Shown here piece after piece: positions 42,225 through 54,786 of a DNA stretch of 64,000 nt. Within the stretch, counting starts at the first letter, position 1, and each line of letters starts with the position of its first letter. The position numbers and the translations under genes are program-made. The stretch lies in assembly GCA_020736575.1 (NCBI GenBank), contig JAGPYM010000053.1, positions 62,001 through 126,000 of the forward strand, given 5' to 3'. The notes under the pieces are model-generated. The model did not search any database and was not told the origin of the DNA. It worked only from the letters and a program-made list of their open reading frames with translations. Source of the stretch: Thelonectria olida (lineage: Eukaryota > Ascomycota > Sordariomycetes > Hypocreales > Nectriaceae).

Positions 42225-45200
42225 TCAACGCATTCCCCCATTGTTCGCCTCTAAATCCTGCTGCACCAATTGGCCCCAGATATCATCCTTGCCGAGCTTT
42301 ATGTCATTTATCTTCACGAAAGTGCCAGGGTTCAACTTGATCTTCTTAATAATAGACACATCAGAGTACACCTTCTCCCACTCCTGCTGGGCAGATTTCG
42401 GACTCTGTGGACCCGTATCCTTCTTGCGGAGTCTGTCGGCCAGGTCATACTTTTTCAGTTTCGCATTTTTGGCTACCTCGTGCGCGTCGTAGGGCGACAT
42501 CTCCTCCTCGGCGGGGTTGGCTAGCTTGTTGAAGTCGGCCTGGACGGATCGGAGCGTTTGGCCCGAGACGGTCAGATTCCCCATTGCTTGGAATGGCAAG
42601 GCTACCGATTTCGGCTGAGCCTGGGTAGTCGGATTGGCGACAGGACTAGCATGGTTGTTGAAGAAGCCTCCCAACGTTCCTCTGTTGTTGTTGTTGGTGT
42701 TGTTGCTAGTTTGGGGAGCGTCTTTCATGGTGGTGTACTCTGACCCTAAATCACTCGGGACCGTGCTGCCTTTCTGACTCTTGCCATTGGGGTTCATCAT
42801 GCTCTGATCTCGCAGGCCCTGTATCTGCCCGTCCCAGGACTGCAGACTCCTAAATGGACGGCCCACGTTGATCTTGAACGGGGGCATTTGGGTCACATTG
42901 CGCGTGGCCTTCAGAGGATCCGCCACATTGGCCAGGGACTCGCCCAAGACCTCAGTCGCATCCTCTTCCCCTTTCGTGACACCCGCCTCAGAGTAAATCC
43001 CATCCAGGATAGCAGCATCCAGACTCTGCTCAAACTTGGTGAAGAAGGGCCTTTCAAAGGGATAAAAGGTCGTTGTAAAGGGGCCATATTTGTGCAGAGC
43101 CTTCATCAGTGGATCGGCAAATTTGTCAATGTGAATTGAATACTCGATCTTGTGGCACATCCAGGATGGATACTTGAGGTCGGGGACCTGGCCGATGTCA
43201 CCTCTGTAGTTCACGCGGTGGTTGCCGTCACGGACGATTTGAGAGACGAGGAAGGCCTGCAGCTCAGGGCCGAGTCCGTTCTTGCGACGATATGCGTTTT
43301 CCTTCATGATGAGGCTCTGCCATGCTTTCTCGTACCTGCAAATGTCAGTTAGCTATGCTTGCCTTGGTACATGTACAGACTCTCGTATACTTTGTAGTCG
43401 TTGGCGAAAATGTAGGTCTTGTAGTGATTGAACGGCGATGTTCCGATCTAAAACTCGAGTGTTCGTTAGCATGAGACAATTCTCGCAATGTTTGCATTAT
43501 GAAGTAGCACTTGCATGAAGGAGATCCTTTTGCATTTTCTCCAAATGCTTTAGCTGGATGACCGTAACCTCTCGGTTGCCCGCCATTTTCTTGCGGACAT
43601 CCTCAACGAGCTCTTTGAAAGCTTTCCTCGTCTCGTCGGGGTTGGCAGTGGGAAAGTCTTTGGCGACTCGAGTTCTAAACTCTGCCGTATCCTCCGTGTG
43701 AAGCAGGAGCAGGGGGATGACCGGATCAATATACCGGTTCCAACCCTTGTCTACTTCGAGGCTTCTGATGGCCTCCATACGAAGGGCGTACCACGAGTCG
43801 GGGGACAGGCCCCAGGTAGACTTCAACATGTCTAACCTGAACGGCCGTCCGACGGCATTCCTCGCCCAGAACGACTGCCGGTCTGTAAAAGCAGCGTTTC
43901 TCCTACTCGCGCCACCATCCATGGGCTTTTTCTCCCACGACTGTATGTTCTTTGCTTTATCTGCCGTGGAATTCCTTTCCTTCGCCGTCTTGTAGAGCTC
44001 GACGTCCATGTTGGCCCATTTCCAGACGGTGTTGTGCCAGATGTACACCTCATCGCATCCTTCCGGGAGCGGCGCGCATTTCGCCAGTATGCCCGACACG
44101 GCGGCGGGCTTGAGCTTGATATAGAGGCCGTCTGCGGGCGAGAACGCGTCCTTGAAGGGCTCGTCGAAATGGAACGCGTAGCCCAGGTGGTCCTGGTCCC
44201 CGTAGCTGATCTTCTCGTATTTCCCAAACGGCGTGCCATCCACTGTCGTGCCATCCGCCGTCGTGAGTTGTCTCTTCACAAACTCGGCAAAGTCCTTGTC
44301 GGGCACGTACCTGTCCATCATGTCGTAGAGGATGTTGACGTTTCCGTTGACCGGGATCGGCAAGTCGACCTTCTCCATGGGCACCACGGTCTGCTGCGTC
44401 TTGGTGCCAGTGCCGGTGGGCTTGGTCTGGGTCTTGGACGATGGGAGATTTTGAATGCCATACGCCATGACATCCTTTTGGTACCCTTCCAGCAGGCATG
44501 CCTGCGGCGGATTGTCAAACTTGGCAGCCCCTTCTAGGTGAAGCAGCTGCATCCACCACTTCTCCGGCACGAAGCGCAGCTCGACCTTTTCGCCCTGCAA
44601 GAACTGCACTGCGACGAAGCGCTGCGGTAAGGGCGTGTGCGCCTCGACCGACGTCGGGTCGGCGAGCCTCCAAAAGTAGTGCGTCTTTTTATCCTCTACC
44701 GCGCCCCATCCCTCAGGTTTGAGGTCGTCTTGCTTTTGTGTGACGCGGGCGGGTTCTTCGATTCCTGGAGGAAGTTGGCTAGCGTCGCACTCTTCGACTT
44801 TCCATGATGGCGGTGGCTCGGTGTCGACCAAGCCTTCTTCGTCTTCGTCGATGATCTTATTTTTGTTTTTGGCATGGCCTTCTTTATCTGGGATGACCTC
44901 TCGCTGGCTAAGAAAGTTCATGCTGGCTGTGGTAGGAGAAGAATTCGTTGTAGATGAGGAGACTACAGTCAAGCATTGCTCAGATGGCCCAGGGAAGGAT
45001 TGGCCGTGGCTTAAATCACTTGTCATCGGAGCAACTATCTCTTGTCGGTCTGCATGCTCAAATCAGATAGATTAGTGTCCACGTCCATCTTTTGAAAGCC
45101 GAGGAACGCGTCCATGATTTCCTGACATTTGCGCGCGCCGCTCCGGTCGCCCATGGCGGCCTTGACTCTTCCCGTATTGACCAGCTTCATGTCAGAGCCC

Positions 45201-45499
45201 GCATCGGGCTTTTCTGGCTTTCCACCCGGGTCTGCAGAGCCTGGTTTCTTCGAGTTTTTTGGCTGATGACCAAAGATGTGATCAACCCATACCTGAGAAT
45301 CGCCAACTAAGCGGATGTGGTAGCCCTTCAGGAGCTTTTCCCTCTTTGATGAGGTTTGAATGGGCTTCTCCTTGAAAAACTCGATGCTGCTATTTACGGC
45401 CGCGAGATCTTGGTCTGCGAATTCCGAGCTGAGCCAGAGAAATTGCATTTGATCAAACGGCAGCTTCAAGGGACCGACAACTGGCATCTCACCCCCCAT
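42225..45499 (-). CDS. Large unrecognised multi-exon protein
   Basis: Main coding blocks on the minus strand are 45499-~45035, ~45050-43497 and ~43307-42225, with a small exon near 43440-43360 coding SPFNHYKTYIFANDYKVYESL. The product is about 1000 aa. The first block (LPFDQMQFLWLSSEFADQDL) and the second (THYFWRLADPTSVEAHTPLPQRFVAVQFL, WWMQLLHLEGAAKF, LPEGCDEVYIWHNTVWKWANM) are Trp- and aromatic-rich globular regions. The third holds YPSWMCHKIEYSIHIDKFAD, then an Asn/Gln-rich disordered stretch and a charged C-terminus. One donor appears to be GC (GCAAGT at ~43510) and one intron is only ~41 nt, so the model needs transcript support. No signal peptide, membrane span or catalytic motif is recognised. 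The clean frames argue that it is expressed. Confidence 0.55.
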
Positions 45500-45818
45500 C
45501 GGAAGAGGCCTAGAGACACGCGGATGAGTTTCTTAACGAGAACATTACATCCTTTGCTTTGCATGTGAGACATTGAAAAACACAAATGCAGTCCAAAATC
45601 ATGTTGCCCCTCCTTTGGAGTTTTGAACTCGCAGGAGGCCCGAAATGGCCCCTGTCCCTGTAGGTCCTAGGTTATGAACGAATACATGACGGGAGTCAAA
45701 GGGTCAACTCTTAGGATAGCGCTAGTTGAGGCCTGGACCCCGAATGGTGGTGCCATCCAAGCTGGCAAATAACATGGATGCGCTTTAATAGTCTTATGAG
45801 ATCCAGGTGCGAGTACAC

Positions 45819-47813
45819 CTAACACACCAAGGCCATAAAGGCTGTAATTCCAACAGCCGTTGTCAGCGCCCAGCTGGGCCTCACCATCGCAATGCCTGCA
45901 CTATCTTTTGCCTCCTGGCTCTCTCCGATGATATACCCAGGATTGTAGCTCTCAACAGCAGTATTATTGCTCGTTCCGTCCCAACAGTACCGAGTGAAGC
46001 AACGCTCGCACGCCTCAGGAACTGTCTCGTTGGCTTTCCACCAGCTCCGACTCAGTATCGCACAGGCAACGCAGACGGGCCACTGCTCATCTACGGTGCC
46101 ATTTCCCTGCGTGGCAGCGTCCAAACCGTTTTGGATAATGGCGTCACGTTGGTCAATGGGATACGACATGTCAAACGTCGAGACATTGCTATGCGCCGTA
46201 TAGGGCGCGTTGGGGATGTAGAAGATGAGGGGAGGCACAGATTGATCGTCAGACAAGGTGAAGTTGTCGGCATCGCAGCCGAAGAGCGTGGGGCGCTGGT
46301 TGAGACGCTGGTTGATAAACGTCTCGGCCGAGGGAACTGACGGAAAGAGCGTGCCGTTGCCAATGCTCGTACCAACGCGGTCGTACGTGGCACGAAGCGC
46401 TGTGCCATTGGGCCAATGCGTGTCCGTGTCGGCCGACGAGTCGACAGCAAAGATGATGTCGACGTGGCGCACCGGCTGGATGAGCGGATGCAGGGGGATG
46501 TTCTGCAGGTCCTCACCACCGTCGACAAGGGTAAGCTGAGACTCGTTGGCGTTGACGCTTCTGCGAGTAGGGTTCCAGGCGAAGAACGGGTTGGGCGTGT
46601 ACTGGGCAATGTCCTCGTCATCTTCGTCCAGCCCATTCAAGATGGCCTCGAGGGCTCTGGTCACAAAGGACGGGATGTTGTCCAGGGACGTGATGTTCTG
46701 TAGGAGGAACTGGTTGAACAGCGATGAAGACGTGCCCATGACGAAGCCTATCTGGTCGAAGCCGCGTACGCAGTTGGCGCCAGAACGGACAGTGCCGTTT
46801 GAAAAGTTGGACGCCAGGTAGCGAAGGGGCGCGAAGCCATATGTCGTCGGGTCCCATGTCCCGAGCTCATAGGGGTTGAACTCGTAGACAGTTGCGTTGA
46901 GGGAGATGACGCGCTCACCAGGGGCGCGACCGTCGGCGACGAGGATGGGGAACGGAGTCGAAGAGTCCTTGAAGTTGGGCGTGTCGGCGATGGACGAGAA
47001 TGTGTAGGCCGGGCCGCCTTCGGAAGCGTTGACGAGATGGTACGACAGGCCGCGACCCCAGTAGTCGGTAATCGAGGTATTCCAGCCCGAGGCCTTTTTG
47101 GCGACGGCCTCGCCGATTTGGGTCCAGTAGTCAACCGTGTTCAAGACGCCAATGCCTGATTCCTTGGGCCCCTCAAAGATGGAGCGGTCGAATCGCCAAA
47201 TGGCCGAGTCTTTGTCGCCCTGCTGTAGATCCGGGACCGTGGTGAAATTATTCGCAAACATGGACCCGACGAGCCAACCGCCGCCAGAAAGACCAGCAAG
47301 GTAGGTAGAGGCCTGCAGCAGGCCACTGATGGGGCCGGACTCGTTGTTGCGCGAGTCTGCGGCTGAGAGGAAGCCCGCGCCGTTCATAAGCGCGCGGTAG
47401 CCGCCGCCCGAGACGGCCACGGCGACATTGGGTAGGGCTGAGGAGTTGTCTTGGACGAGACCGATGTAGGCCTTGGCGTCGAAGTTGGGAATGTTGGCGC
47501 GAGAGAGGAGAGTGCGAAGCGGATCAACCGTCTTGTTCCGGCGGAGGCGGAGCCAGGCCACTTCTTGATCTGAGAGCCCATCGGACAGCCGGATCTCAGG
47601 ACGCGTTGAGGGGCAATCGACTACCTTGGGAGCATAGTCACCACTGGGTGAGTCGGGCAAGGCCCGGATGTCGACGGCGACGGCGGCCGGAGGGGCCGGA
47701 GGGGCCGGAGGGGCCGGAGCAGCGAGTGGGGCCGGAGCTAGAGATGAATGCGCTAGCCCCGGCGTCGCAGCCCAAAAAGCAAAGCATAATATGCAATGGG
47801 AGAGCCTAGACAT
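45819..47813 (-). CDS. Lysophospholipase (phospholipase B), probably GPI-anchored
   Basis: A single 664-aa frame. It begins with a signal peptide ([17 protein letters not shown]) and then an Ala/Pro tract. The PLA2_B/cPLA2-type catalytic domain shows SGGGYRA (135-141; oxyanion/Arg140), GLSGGGW with nucleophile Ser176, and [13 protein letters not shown] with catalytic Asp431. Many Asn-x-Ser/Thr sites and a Cys-rich C-terminal part ([22 protein letters not shown]) match secreted fungal phospholipase B. The last ~20 residues are hydrophobic ([17 protein letters not shown]), as in GPI-anchored forms. It hydrolyses acyl chains from phospholipids and lysophospholipids at the wall or membrane. The Ala/Pro tract comes from a GGCCGGAGG repeat at ~47690-47720. 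Confidence 0.92.
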   Translation of the reverse strand: MSRLSHCILCFAFWAATPGLAHSSLAPAPLAAPAPPAPPAPPAAVAVDIRALPDSPSGDYAPKVVDCPSTRPEIRLSDGLSDQEVAWLRLRRNKTVDPLRTLLSRANIPNFDAKAYIGLVQDNSSALPNVAVAVSGGGYRALMNGAGFLSAADSRNNESGPISGLLQASTYLAGLSGGGWLVGSMFANNFTTVPDLQQGDKDSAIWRFDRSIFEGPKESGIGVLNTVDYWTQIGEAVAKKASGWNTSITDYWGRGLSYHLVNASEGGPAYTFSSIADTPNFKDSSTPFPILVADGRAPGERVISLNATVYEFNPYELGTWDPTTYGFAPLRYLASNFSNGTVRSGANCVRGFDQIGFVMGTSSSLFNQFLLQNITSLDNIPSFVTRALEAILNGLDEDDEDIAQYTPNPFFAWNPTRRSVNANESQLTLVDGGEDLQNIPLHPLIQPVRHVDIIFAVDSSADTDTHWPNGTALRATYDRVGTSIGNGTLFPSVPSAETFINQRLNQRPTLFGCDADNFTLSDDQSVPPLIFYIPNAPYTAHSNVSTFDMSYPIDQRDAIIQNGLDAATQGNGTVDEQWPVCVACAILSRSWWKANETVPEACERCFTRYCWDGTSNNTAVESYNPGYIIGESQEAKDSAGIAMVRPSWALTTAVGITAFMALVC

Positions 47814-49265
47814 TCTAAGCGATTAGATATTTGGTATTGATATGAGATGAAACGGGAAGTCGAGTTGAATATGTAGTCTAGTAATCATTCAATAATGTGA
47901 AGGAAGTTCTCAATGACGACATATAAGTTATCCTTGTTTATGAGTCTCGGATGCGTCGGTAACGTTACCTAGTGCACACCTCGGTTTCACATTGGTGTGA
48001 TCGTAGAGGTACCCGAGCCGATGACCCGAGAGACTAAAAATGATTCGCCAATAAAGGTGGGCTGACTGATGACAACACCCAGGACGACAGTAACTGGACG
48101 CTGAGACGGGCTATTATTAGTATTATCTTTTTTTGCAAGGGTTAGTGATAGCGCCAATGACGTATTGGTTGGTTGCCGCCGGGCAGTCTAGGATTGAACT
48201 TATGGATATGAAGGTTCAGCAAACCGTGACTGACATGGCTCACTCAATATGGTCGGCACCGTCGGCAGTGGCTGCTCGTGATAATGAAGTTGCACGTATC
48301 GCTCCATGGGGGCAAAACTTTCAGTCAGGACAGATATTATGCTCTTATAACTGATGTAGAGGACGACGGGATAAGGACTGGGGAAACTATGACCTAGCAG
48401 TAACATGTTAGCAAACCAGCATAGAAGTTTCTAAGAAGATGGTCTAGGCAGTTGGGCGAGTCGTCTGGAAGTTAGGCCTAGTAGTTGCGGGAGTTGGGGT
48501 AAGCAAGAGCGAGTAGCACGTAGTATTGTCACAAAAGGCGAACGTCCCTTGTGAGACCTAGGGATGCCCCCTAAGGGCTCTCATTGCACAGATGCAAATT
48601 ATCCAGATGAGGTATAAGCATGATAGAGACCAGTTGAACAAGAAGGTCGAGCCAGAACGTCACGAGTGGAAAACGTACAGTTGTACCTGAATTAGAAGAG
48701 CTAATATTTGCCCATCAGACACCCGATTAAAGTCCTCAAACATCAATAGATGGTGCCATTTCTACAAAGAAACGAGCATGATCCCCGAGCAGATCCAGCC
48801 TACCATGACACCCCGTCTGCACATGCAGGGCTTCTTTCGCCTTCTGGAAGCCAACACCCTTCTACTGGAATCTCTTATGATCCCAGCGATGACGTCTCAC
48901 ATGTTGATGCAGCGAGCTCTAGAATGACTCAATAACGGATCATCACTCGACTTTTCAACCCCAAACCGTGCTATGGAAGAATGACTTGCACAGGACTCAT
49001 AGAAGAATACAGAGTTATAAATAGCTTGTGAGAAGCTGCTCCTCAAGACTGCAAATGCATACTATGATTATTATCGTGGTTATATGAGCTAGCCTAAGTA
49101 AGACTGAGATTGGTATTTCTGTCTTGTTAAAGTCTATCTTACAAATCGCTGCATTATCTAGGTTCGTGGCGCAGGTAAAAAATTTGCTGCATTCTGTTTT
49201 CAAAACTTAGCCAGGTGGCAGCCTTGGAACTATGACTCACGAGAGATTAAAATTTTCAGTGGCAT
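47814..49265. other. Intergenic stretch, nothing supported
   Basis: About 1.4 kb without a convincing frame, repeat array or RNA gene. Confidence 0.4.
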
Positions 49266-49273
49266 TATATAAA
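49266..49273 (+). promoter_or_regulatory. TATA box of the F-box-like gene
   Basis: TATATAAA lies about 150 bp upstream of the ATG at 49424. It argues for that start rather than the earlier in-frame ATG at 49232, which lies upstream of the TATA element. Confidence 0.5.
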
Positions 49274-49423
49274 TGCAGTCTTGTTCGTCCACCCCGCCCT
49301 GGCCATCTTTTCTCAATATCACACACATCAAAGTCACCGACACACCTCAGCCCACCAGCGGATCTGCTTCAACTACGATATACATTCGACGAAGCCAGAA
49401 GCCAGCCTTCAAAATACGACAAC

Positions 49424-50965
49424 ATGGACCCCTTTGCCAAGCTTGCGCCAGAGATCCGGGTTGAAATCATCATCAAAATCGAGTCGCAGACAAGCATCAT
49501 GGATCTCATCCGCGCATCCCCAGTAATGTGCTCACAGTACGTCAGCTGCAAGAAGAGTATCACACGACAAATATTGACAAACATCATCTCAGGTCCCCTC
49601 CATGAAGATCTTTTGCAGGATGCTCTAGGAATTCTACACTTTCCTTCCAATGACAATGTTTCTATACGTCGTCATATTGCACAGTGGACAGCCAAGGGAA
49701 TCCCAGATCCCTTCAGACAATCATGCCACGACCACGATACGATCTTGAAGCTCCATCGCATCTTCTCACGGATCATCATGTTCATCGAGGACTACGTTTC
49801 AAAGGCAACAGACCCATTCCCGCCTCGAGCGTACCTTGCGCTTCCACCGATTGCGTCGGGGAGCGACAGGCTTTTCAAGGGCCATACGGTTGGCATCAAG
49901 CCAGTCTCTTTCAATGCTTTGACCGCCTCGGAAAGGGATCGCTTCCTTGGAACCTTTCTTAGGTATGAAATGCTCTGCAAGGTGTATAACCCACCAGTCT
50001 GGAACATTATCAAGGATACCCACTATGCCCATCTGCTTTCAGAAGCACACGAGAAGTTGCTTCCTACGGAGCTCAAGGCATTGCAATGCGTTCGTGAATA
50101 CGTAAAAGCTGTTTACGGCGCGGTCTTCTCTCATTTACAGGACGCTTGGCTGCCAGATCGACCTGTCGCCTCTCCCTCAGAGCCCTTCAGCACGAAAGGG
50201 TTGTTGCCTCGTACCAAATATGGATTACTCTATCCTGACACTGTGTACTTCAGTGCAGTCGATTACTTCAAAACTGTGAATGACACATCCTCGTATCGAC
50301 TGGCAGACATCCTCCCCTGTCTTGGATTTGACCTTCTCACACACATACTCGTATCATTCAACAAAGATGGTAGATATGGCCAATACCTCAAGACTTGGTT
50401 ATATGCCTTCACAAAACAACTCGGTTCGTACTGTAGTCCTTGGAGTTTCGGAGAACATTTCTTCTCACGGTATGAGAAGTCGATTGCTTTCGATTCGGCC
50501 ATCTTCTTTAGGGGACTGCAGCAAGAATCATGTCGAAATCGGTCCGCGACCCTTCAGCTGCATAGGCATAGGCAATCTTACTGGCAAGCCATAAACGATC
50601 GGGATCCGTGGGCACGTCAGCAAAATCAGCACGAGCTTCAGCTTATGATATACCGTCAGCGAGCGTGGGGCTTTTTCGACGACACGAGACTGTATCCCGA
50701 CACGGCAAAACACTTCCCGACAATAGATGATCTGGACGAACAGGAACGGATTGCAGGCAAGTCAATGGCTCCATGCTATGAACGCAGCCGACGAAGATCA
50801 CAACGGTGGCAGGACTGGTACTCGGGACGATGTATTGAGAGTCCCCTGGATGAGGAAAGACAAGAACCCCTTCGAGAAGTAGAGGCGGTGGAAGATAACT
50901 ACGATGACCTTCCACGGTTCTTTGGGAAGCCGAGCCCTGGTAAGATAAGTACATTTTGGCGATGA
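49424..50965 (+). CDS. F-box-like fungal protein
   Basis: 513 aa from the ATG at 49424, chosen because of the TATA element and the family-like start. FAKLAPEIRVEIIIKIESQTSIMDLIRASP (about 3-33) has the Leu-Pro-x-E-Ile ... L..L..AS pattern of a degenerate F-box, the Skp1-binding domain of SCF ubiquitin ligases. The rest is helical with many aromatics (LGTFLRYEMLCKVY, LADILPCLGFDLLTHILVSFNKDGRYGQYL, RQRAWGFFDDTRLYP) and lacks WD40 or LRR repeats. Such F-box proteins form large lineage-specific families in filamentous ascomycetes. Targets are unknown. Confidence 0.65.
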   Translation: MDPFAKLAPEIRVEIIIKIESQTSIMDLIRASPVMCSQYVSCKKSITRQILTNIISGPLHEDLLQDALGILHFPSNDNVSIRRHIAQWTAKGIPDPFRQSCHDHDTILKLHRIFSRIIMFIEDYVSKATDPFPPRAYLALPPIASGSDRLFKGHTVGIKPVSFNALTASERDRFLGTFLRYEMLCKVYNPPVWNIIKDTHYAHLLSEAHEKLLPTELKALQCVREYVKAVYGAVFSHLQDAWLPDRPVASPSEPFSTKGLLPRTKYGLLYPDTVYFSAVDYFKTVNDTSSYRLADILPCLGFDLLTHILVSFNKDGRYGQYLKTWLYAFTKQLGSYCSPWSFGEHFFSRYEKSIAFDSAIFFRGLQQESCRNRSATLQLHRHRQSYWQAINDRDPWARQQNQHELQLMIYRQRAWGFFDDTRLYPDTAKHFPTIDDLDEQERIAGKSMAPCYERSRRRSQRWQDWYSGRCIESPLDEERQEPLREVEAVEDNYDDLPRFFGKPSPGKISTFWR

Positions 50966-51580
50966 GACCGCGCTGCATGAGCAGGAACGGAAACAGGATT
51001 TGGTAGGAGCAGAGTCGAGTACTTGAGTTCGTGCTTCCCAGTCGCCAACGTGTTCCGGTTAACAAAACCTGTTTAGAGTTCTCCGTTCTCCATCCCAGCT
51101 AGTCGAGCACGAGAGCAGCATGCCCTGCCGCTGTGCCCGCTCCACCACCAGCTCGTGCTGCCCGGTCGGGAGATCTTCGCCACGGAGCGTATGACCTTGA
51201 TCTCGTCTGGCCAATGGGCAGATATTCCTCAAGCCCTTCTAACCCTTTCCGCCTCAGCTAAGCGACCACCACGGCTCTAACAGTCGGTCAACCGGGCTTT
51301 CTGCCTCACAACTCCGACTATGACCACAATCCGACAATACCGCAAAAGCACCAACATGGTCCTCTTCGGAGGGCCCGAGAAGGCGTTGGCAGCAAAGCTA
51401 GCGCCCTGTATTAAAAGTCATGAGAGTGCTCCGAAGTCAATGATGGGAAACCTGAAGGCAAACTGCAACACCGTGAGATTAGGGACTCAGGATTAAGAAG
51501 GGCTCTCTGGATGTAAAGTCAGGCTGGGATTTATATTGGTACTCACGATGTGATATGCAACTATAGCAAAACGCGCGAAA
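50966..51580. other. Intergenic stretch, nothing supported
   Basis: Convergent 3' flanks of the F-box-like gene and the next minus-strand gene. No further frame is supported. Confidence 0.4.
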
Positions 51581-52606
51581 TTATAACCCTATTCTCACAG
51601 CCTCTCGTTCCAGAGCTGCCCTCATCCTTTCGTGATCAGCCATCATTTTATCCATTACCTTGTCATACACAACCTTTGCCTTCTTGGATATTTCTCTAAC
51701 TGTTCCGTCATAGTCAACATCATCATGCCAGATTTCCCAGAACTCCATCATATTCCCGGTAATCACATCTTCTATTTCATCACGCTGCTCCCTGAATTCC
51801 TCATAGTCCAAGAAAAAGCGATCATCTGCAAGCCACCGATCATACAAAACAGTGTCAACTCCATCATCCAATTCGCAAAAGAAGTCAAAGTTAACACATT
51901 CGGGACGTCCATCCAGATAGTTGACTCTTACCACATCGTCGTCAACAATCGTTGTATGTATGCAATCATAGAAAAGTGTATGCGCAATCCAGTCGAGGGG
52001 AGCTCTCGCTCCAAAGGTTCGTGCAAAAGATGCCAAGTAGACGCCAACTTCCCACGAGCCAGAAGAATGACCGATAGCTTTGAGTTCCGTCCCGATGTCG
52101 CGTCTTAACTGTGCAGTTGATTTGGATTGAGGTTCAGGGCCAAAGTGTTCTCCGCGTTGAAGCCCACGGGAGATCAACGTCTGCAACGAGACTTCATGAA
52201 TCACAAACTCCTTGGGTATAGCCCATTCAAAGACAATTTCGTGACGAAACTTATTGGCTTCCAGGATTCCGCACTCCTCTGCCAAGGGAATTGCAGCATG
52301 GATCTGAGTAGGTGTCTCATCTCTCCTCTCGAGAACCTCGATAAACGCGACCCAAATGTCTGCCGGGGAGTCGCCGTTCACATAGCATTTGTCAAAGGCA
52401 CGCTTGACTGTGTCGATGATGCGATTGCTGACCGAGACCAAGGCCGTGGGCTCCCGATTCCAGCTTTTTGAATGGTTTCGGAACTCAGCGAGAAGCTCTG
52501 TGCGGGTTAATGGATCTCCTATTGGCCCCTTGGCTGAGGTGAGTGGTCCAGCGCTGCTGGGAGAATATGCTCGGGTATAAATCGTATGTTCAGCCATGGA
52601 GCTCAA
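51581..52606 (-). CDS. DUF7587-like fungal protein
   Basis: A single 341-aa frame. The N-terminal half has LVSVSNRIIDTVKRAF, DIWVAFIEVLE, HAAIPLAEECGI, FEWAIPKEFVIHEVSLQTLISRG, a layout I associate with the fungal DUF7587 family. In it a substrate-like fold follows LVSVS...DIW(V/I)AFI and FEWAIP-EFV. The C-terminal half is strongly acidic (FFCELDDGVDTV, EIWHDDVDYD) and ends in a basic/acidic helix. No signal peptide or membrane span. Function unknown. The name is recalled rather than searched. Confidence 0.5.
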   Translation of the reverse strand: MSSMAEHTIYTRAYSPSSAGPLTSAKGPIGDPLTRTELLAEFRNHSKSWNREPTALVSVSNRIIDTVKRAFDKCYVNGDSPADIWVAFIEVLERRDETPTQIHAAIPLAEECGILEANKFRHEIVFEWAIPKEFVIHEVSLQTLISRGLQRGEHFGPEPQSKSTAQLRRDIGTELKAIGHSSGSWEVGVYLASFARTFGARAPLDWIAHTLFYDCIHTTIVDDDVVRVNYLDGRPECVNFDFFCELDDGVDTVLYDRWLADDRFFLDYEEFREQRDEIEDVITGNMMEFWEIWHDDVDYDGTVREISKKAKVVYDKVMDKMMADHERMRAALEREAVRIGL

Positions 52607-53008
52607 CTATCTGGCACACTATAGGCAGTACTCGAGCTGTTGTGATATGTTGCGGTATGTTTACTCTGGAGTTCTTGTGCCAGAAGCGGGTAAAGATTCG
52701 TCGCAGCGCCAGGTGCTTGTATTCTAAATGAGTAATGCTAGGGGCATATATATTTGTCGGACGTACGAGGGATTTGCGTGTGGTCCGATTCGGTTATAAT
52801 GATCGTGAGGTCAGATAGATGATGCCATGGACCTAATGAGAGGCTAGTCAATTGATCAGAAGGATATTTGATTATCCCGTTCAAAGCGATGATGGTGATG
52901 ATGATGTGTTTGAGGAAGCGGATTTCCCAGATTTCCCCTCTTTTCTACGTCACATGCAGGCTCTAGCCTATTTCGTCCTCACAGCCTGACAATATTAATT
53001 ATTTTCCC
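52607..53008. other. Intergenic stretch, nothing supported
   Basis: Upstream flank of the DUF7587-like gene and 3' flank of the transporter gene. No frame is supported. Confidence 0.4.
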
Positions 53009-54786
53009 TTATCGAACTTCGACATGAATCCCAGTCGCCGTCTTCTCGCCAGGCGTCTCCATTCCCTTCTCCTTCATATCCGCAGCCGCGACCTCGCCGA
53101 CATCTACAGCCTCGTCGCCATCGAAATATTTGGCAATCTCTTCCATTGGCGTGTACCGGGTCTCGACCAGGAAAAAGTAGATGACGAAGACTTCCCCACC
53201 GAGGAAAACACAGTATACGAGGTAGTACTTCCACTCGATAGCTTCGAGCGCAATGGCGTTGATATACTGGTTGAAGAACAGGGCGGCCGTGACGCAGAAG
53301 TTCAACCAGGTGAAACCCTTTGCTCGGAGGCCATAGGGGAGGATTTCGGTCGTGTAGGTAGCCATCGTGCCAGCCCTAGACGGTTCGTGTCAGACGATGT
53401 GGCCCTTTGCTTGCCCGACTCCATTATTGTACTCACTTGATATCATAACAGACGCCGTAGAGGAACGTGAACACCACAAAGGCGTACCCGAGAGCCTTAT
53501 TTGGGTCAATTGCATATCTTGCCGAGACGACAGTCCAGACGTTAAAAATCACGCAGGTACCGACAGTCGAAAAGATGTAAATGGGGCGACGGCCGAAACG
53601 ATCAACAAAGAACGAGAAGGCAATGTTGACCAAGAGGCCCTCCGTCTTCATACCGGCGTTGATACCAAGCTGTGTCTTGGGATTTGTGATTCCGACGTTA
53701 TCCATGACATACTTGAGATAATAGGAAATGAGGCCGTTTCCAGACCACTGGCTGAACAGACCAATAGCGGTGATTAGTCCGATCCTCTTGCGGTTACCCT
53801 TGGTCTTGAGGAAGTCAACCCAGTGAGTCTGGTTAGCTACCTTGTCGAGCGCGATGGCTGCCCTGATTTCGTTGTACTCGAGCTGGACAAACTCGTCGTC
53901 TTCATCGTCTTCTGCATGATAGTGAATAAGGACACGGAGTGCCTTTTCGTGCTTGTCCTTGTTAATAAGCCAACGTGGACTCTCGGGCATCCAGTAGATC
54001 CCCCCAAGAATAACAACCGTGCAGATTGCCTGCAGAAGACTAGGAAGTCTCCACGACCAATCACTCTGGAAGCAGATCAGATATCTGCACCAAAACGTTC
54101 GAAGACTAGCGTCTGCTTACCTTTATCTTGAGGGTTCCATAAGTCACCCAGCTGGCGAGGAAAGCTCCAGAGTGATACTGGACCAGCGTTAGCAATTCCT
54201 TTTGGTCGCTACCAAACAACAAAGTAACCATGGCACTTACAGAAGCCCCGCTAAGCGTCACGAGAATTGCTCGGTCTTGCGGATGGGCAATCTCAGCAAT
54301 GAGCAGTGGAGCCGAGCCCAGGACGATGGAGTCACCGAAGCCGATGATCAGACGAGCAGCAAGGAACATTCCAAAGTTCTGCGCACCAGACTGCAAACCC
54401 ACGGCAAGCAGCATGAAGAGACATCCGATAACTAGACCCATTTTTCGGCCGTACCAATCAATCAAGTAGGGCACAATGAATAGCCCGCAAAGCGAACCCA
54501 GGCTCATGGAGGCATTGAAGAGCCCCAGGATCGACCCGCGAGGATGATTGAAGTAATCTTGCCAGTACGATAATGTCTGAAGCCCATTCATCATCGAGCC
54601 GTCAAAGCCGTTGGCAGTGTTTGTGAGGATTAGGATAATAATGTAAATGTATAGAGTGCGGAGGTTGCGCCGCTTCCACCAGGGCACGCGCTTGAACTCA
54701 CGGCCAGCAAAGAAGAAGTGGCCATCTTTGGGCTTGACTGGGATTACCTTCTGGGTGTGCTTGGGCGGCCTGAATCGGAAACCCAT
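53009..54786 (-). CDS. MFS sugar transporter
   Basis: Four exons (54786-54241, 54177-54121, 54065-53437, 53375-53009) give 532 aa. Twelve membrane spans are expected. Signature motifs of the sugar-porter family are present: NGFDGSMMNGLQ in helix 1, DWYGRKMG (the G-R-x-G-R loop motif), PESPRWL after helix 6, DRFGRRP and, at the end, VETRYTPMEEIAKYFDG (the PETKGRTLEE-like tail). It is close in layout to fungal lactose/hexose permeases. It moves sugars across the plasma membrane by proton symport. The gene precedes GH43, broken GH11 and GH115 genes, suggesting uptake of hemicellulose-derived sugars. Confidence 0.9.

Noticed and set aside
47606..47809. Pro/Gly/Glu-rich frame opposite the phospholipase B start
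   Set aside because: It is the antisense reading of the Ala/Pro-coding GGCCGGAGG repeat.
49232..49423. N-terminal extension of the F-box-like protein from an earlier ATG
   Set aside because: The earlier ATG lies upstream of the TATA element, and the extra residues look like translated leader.
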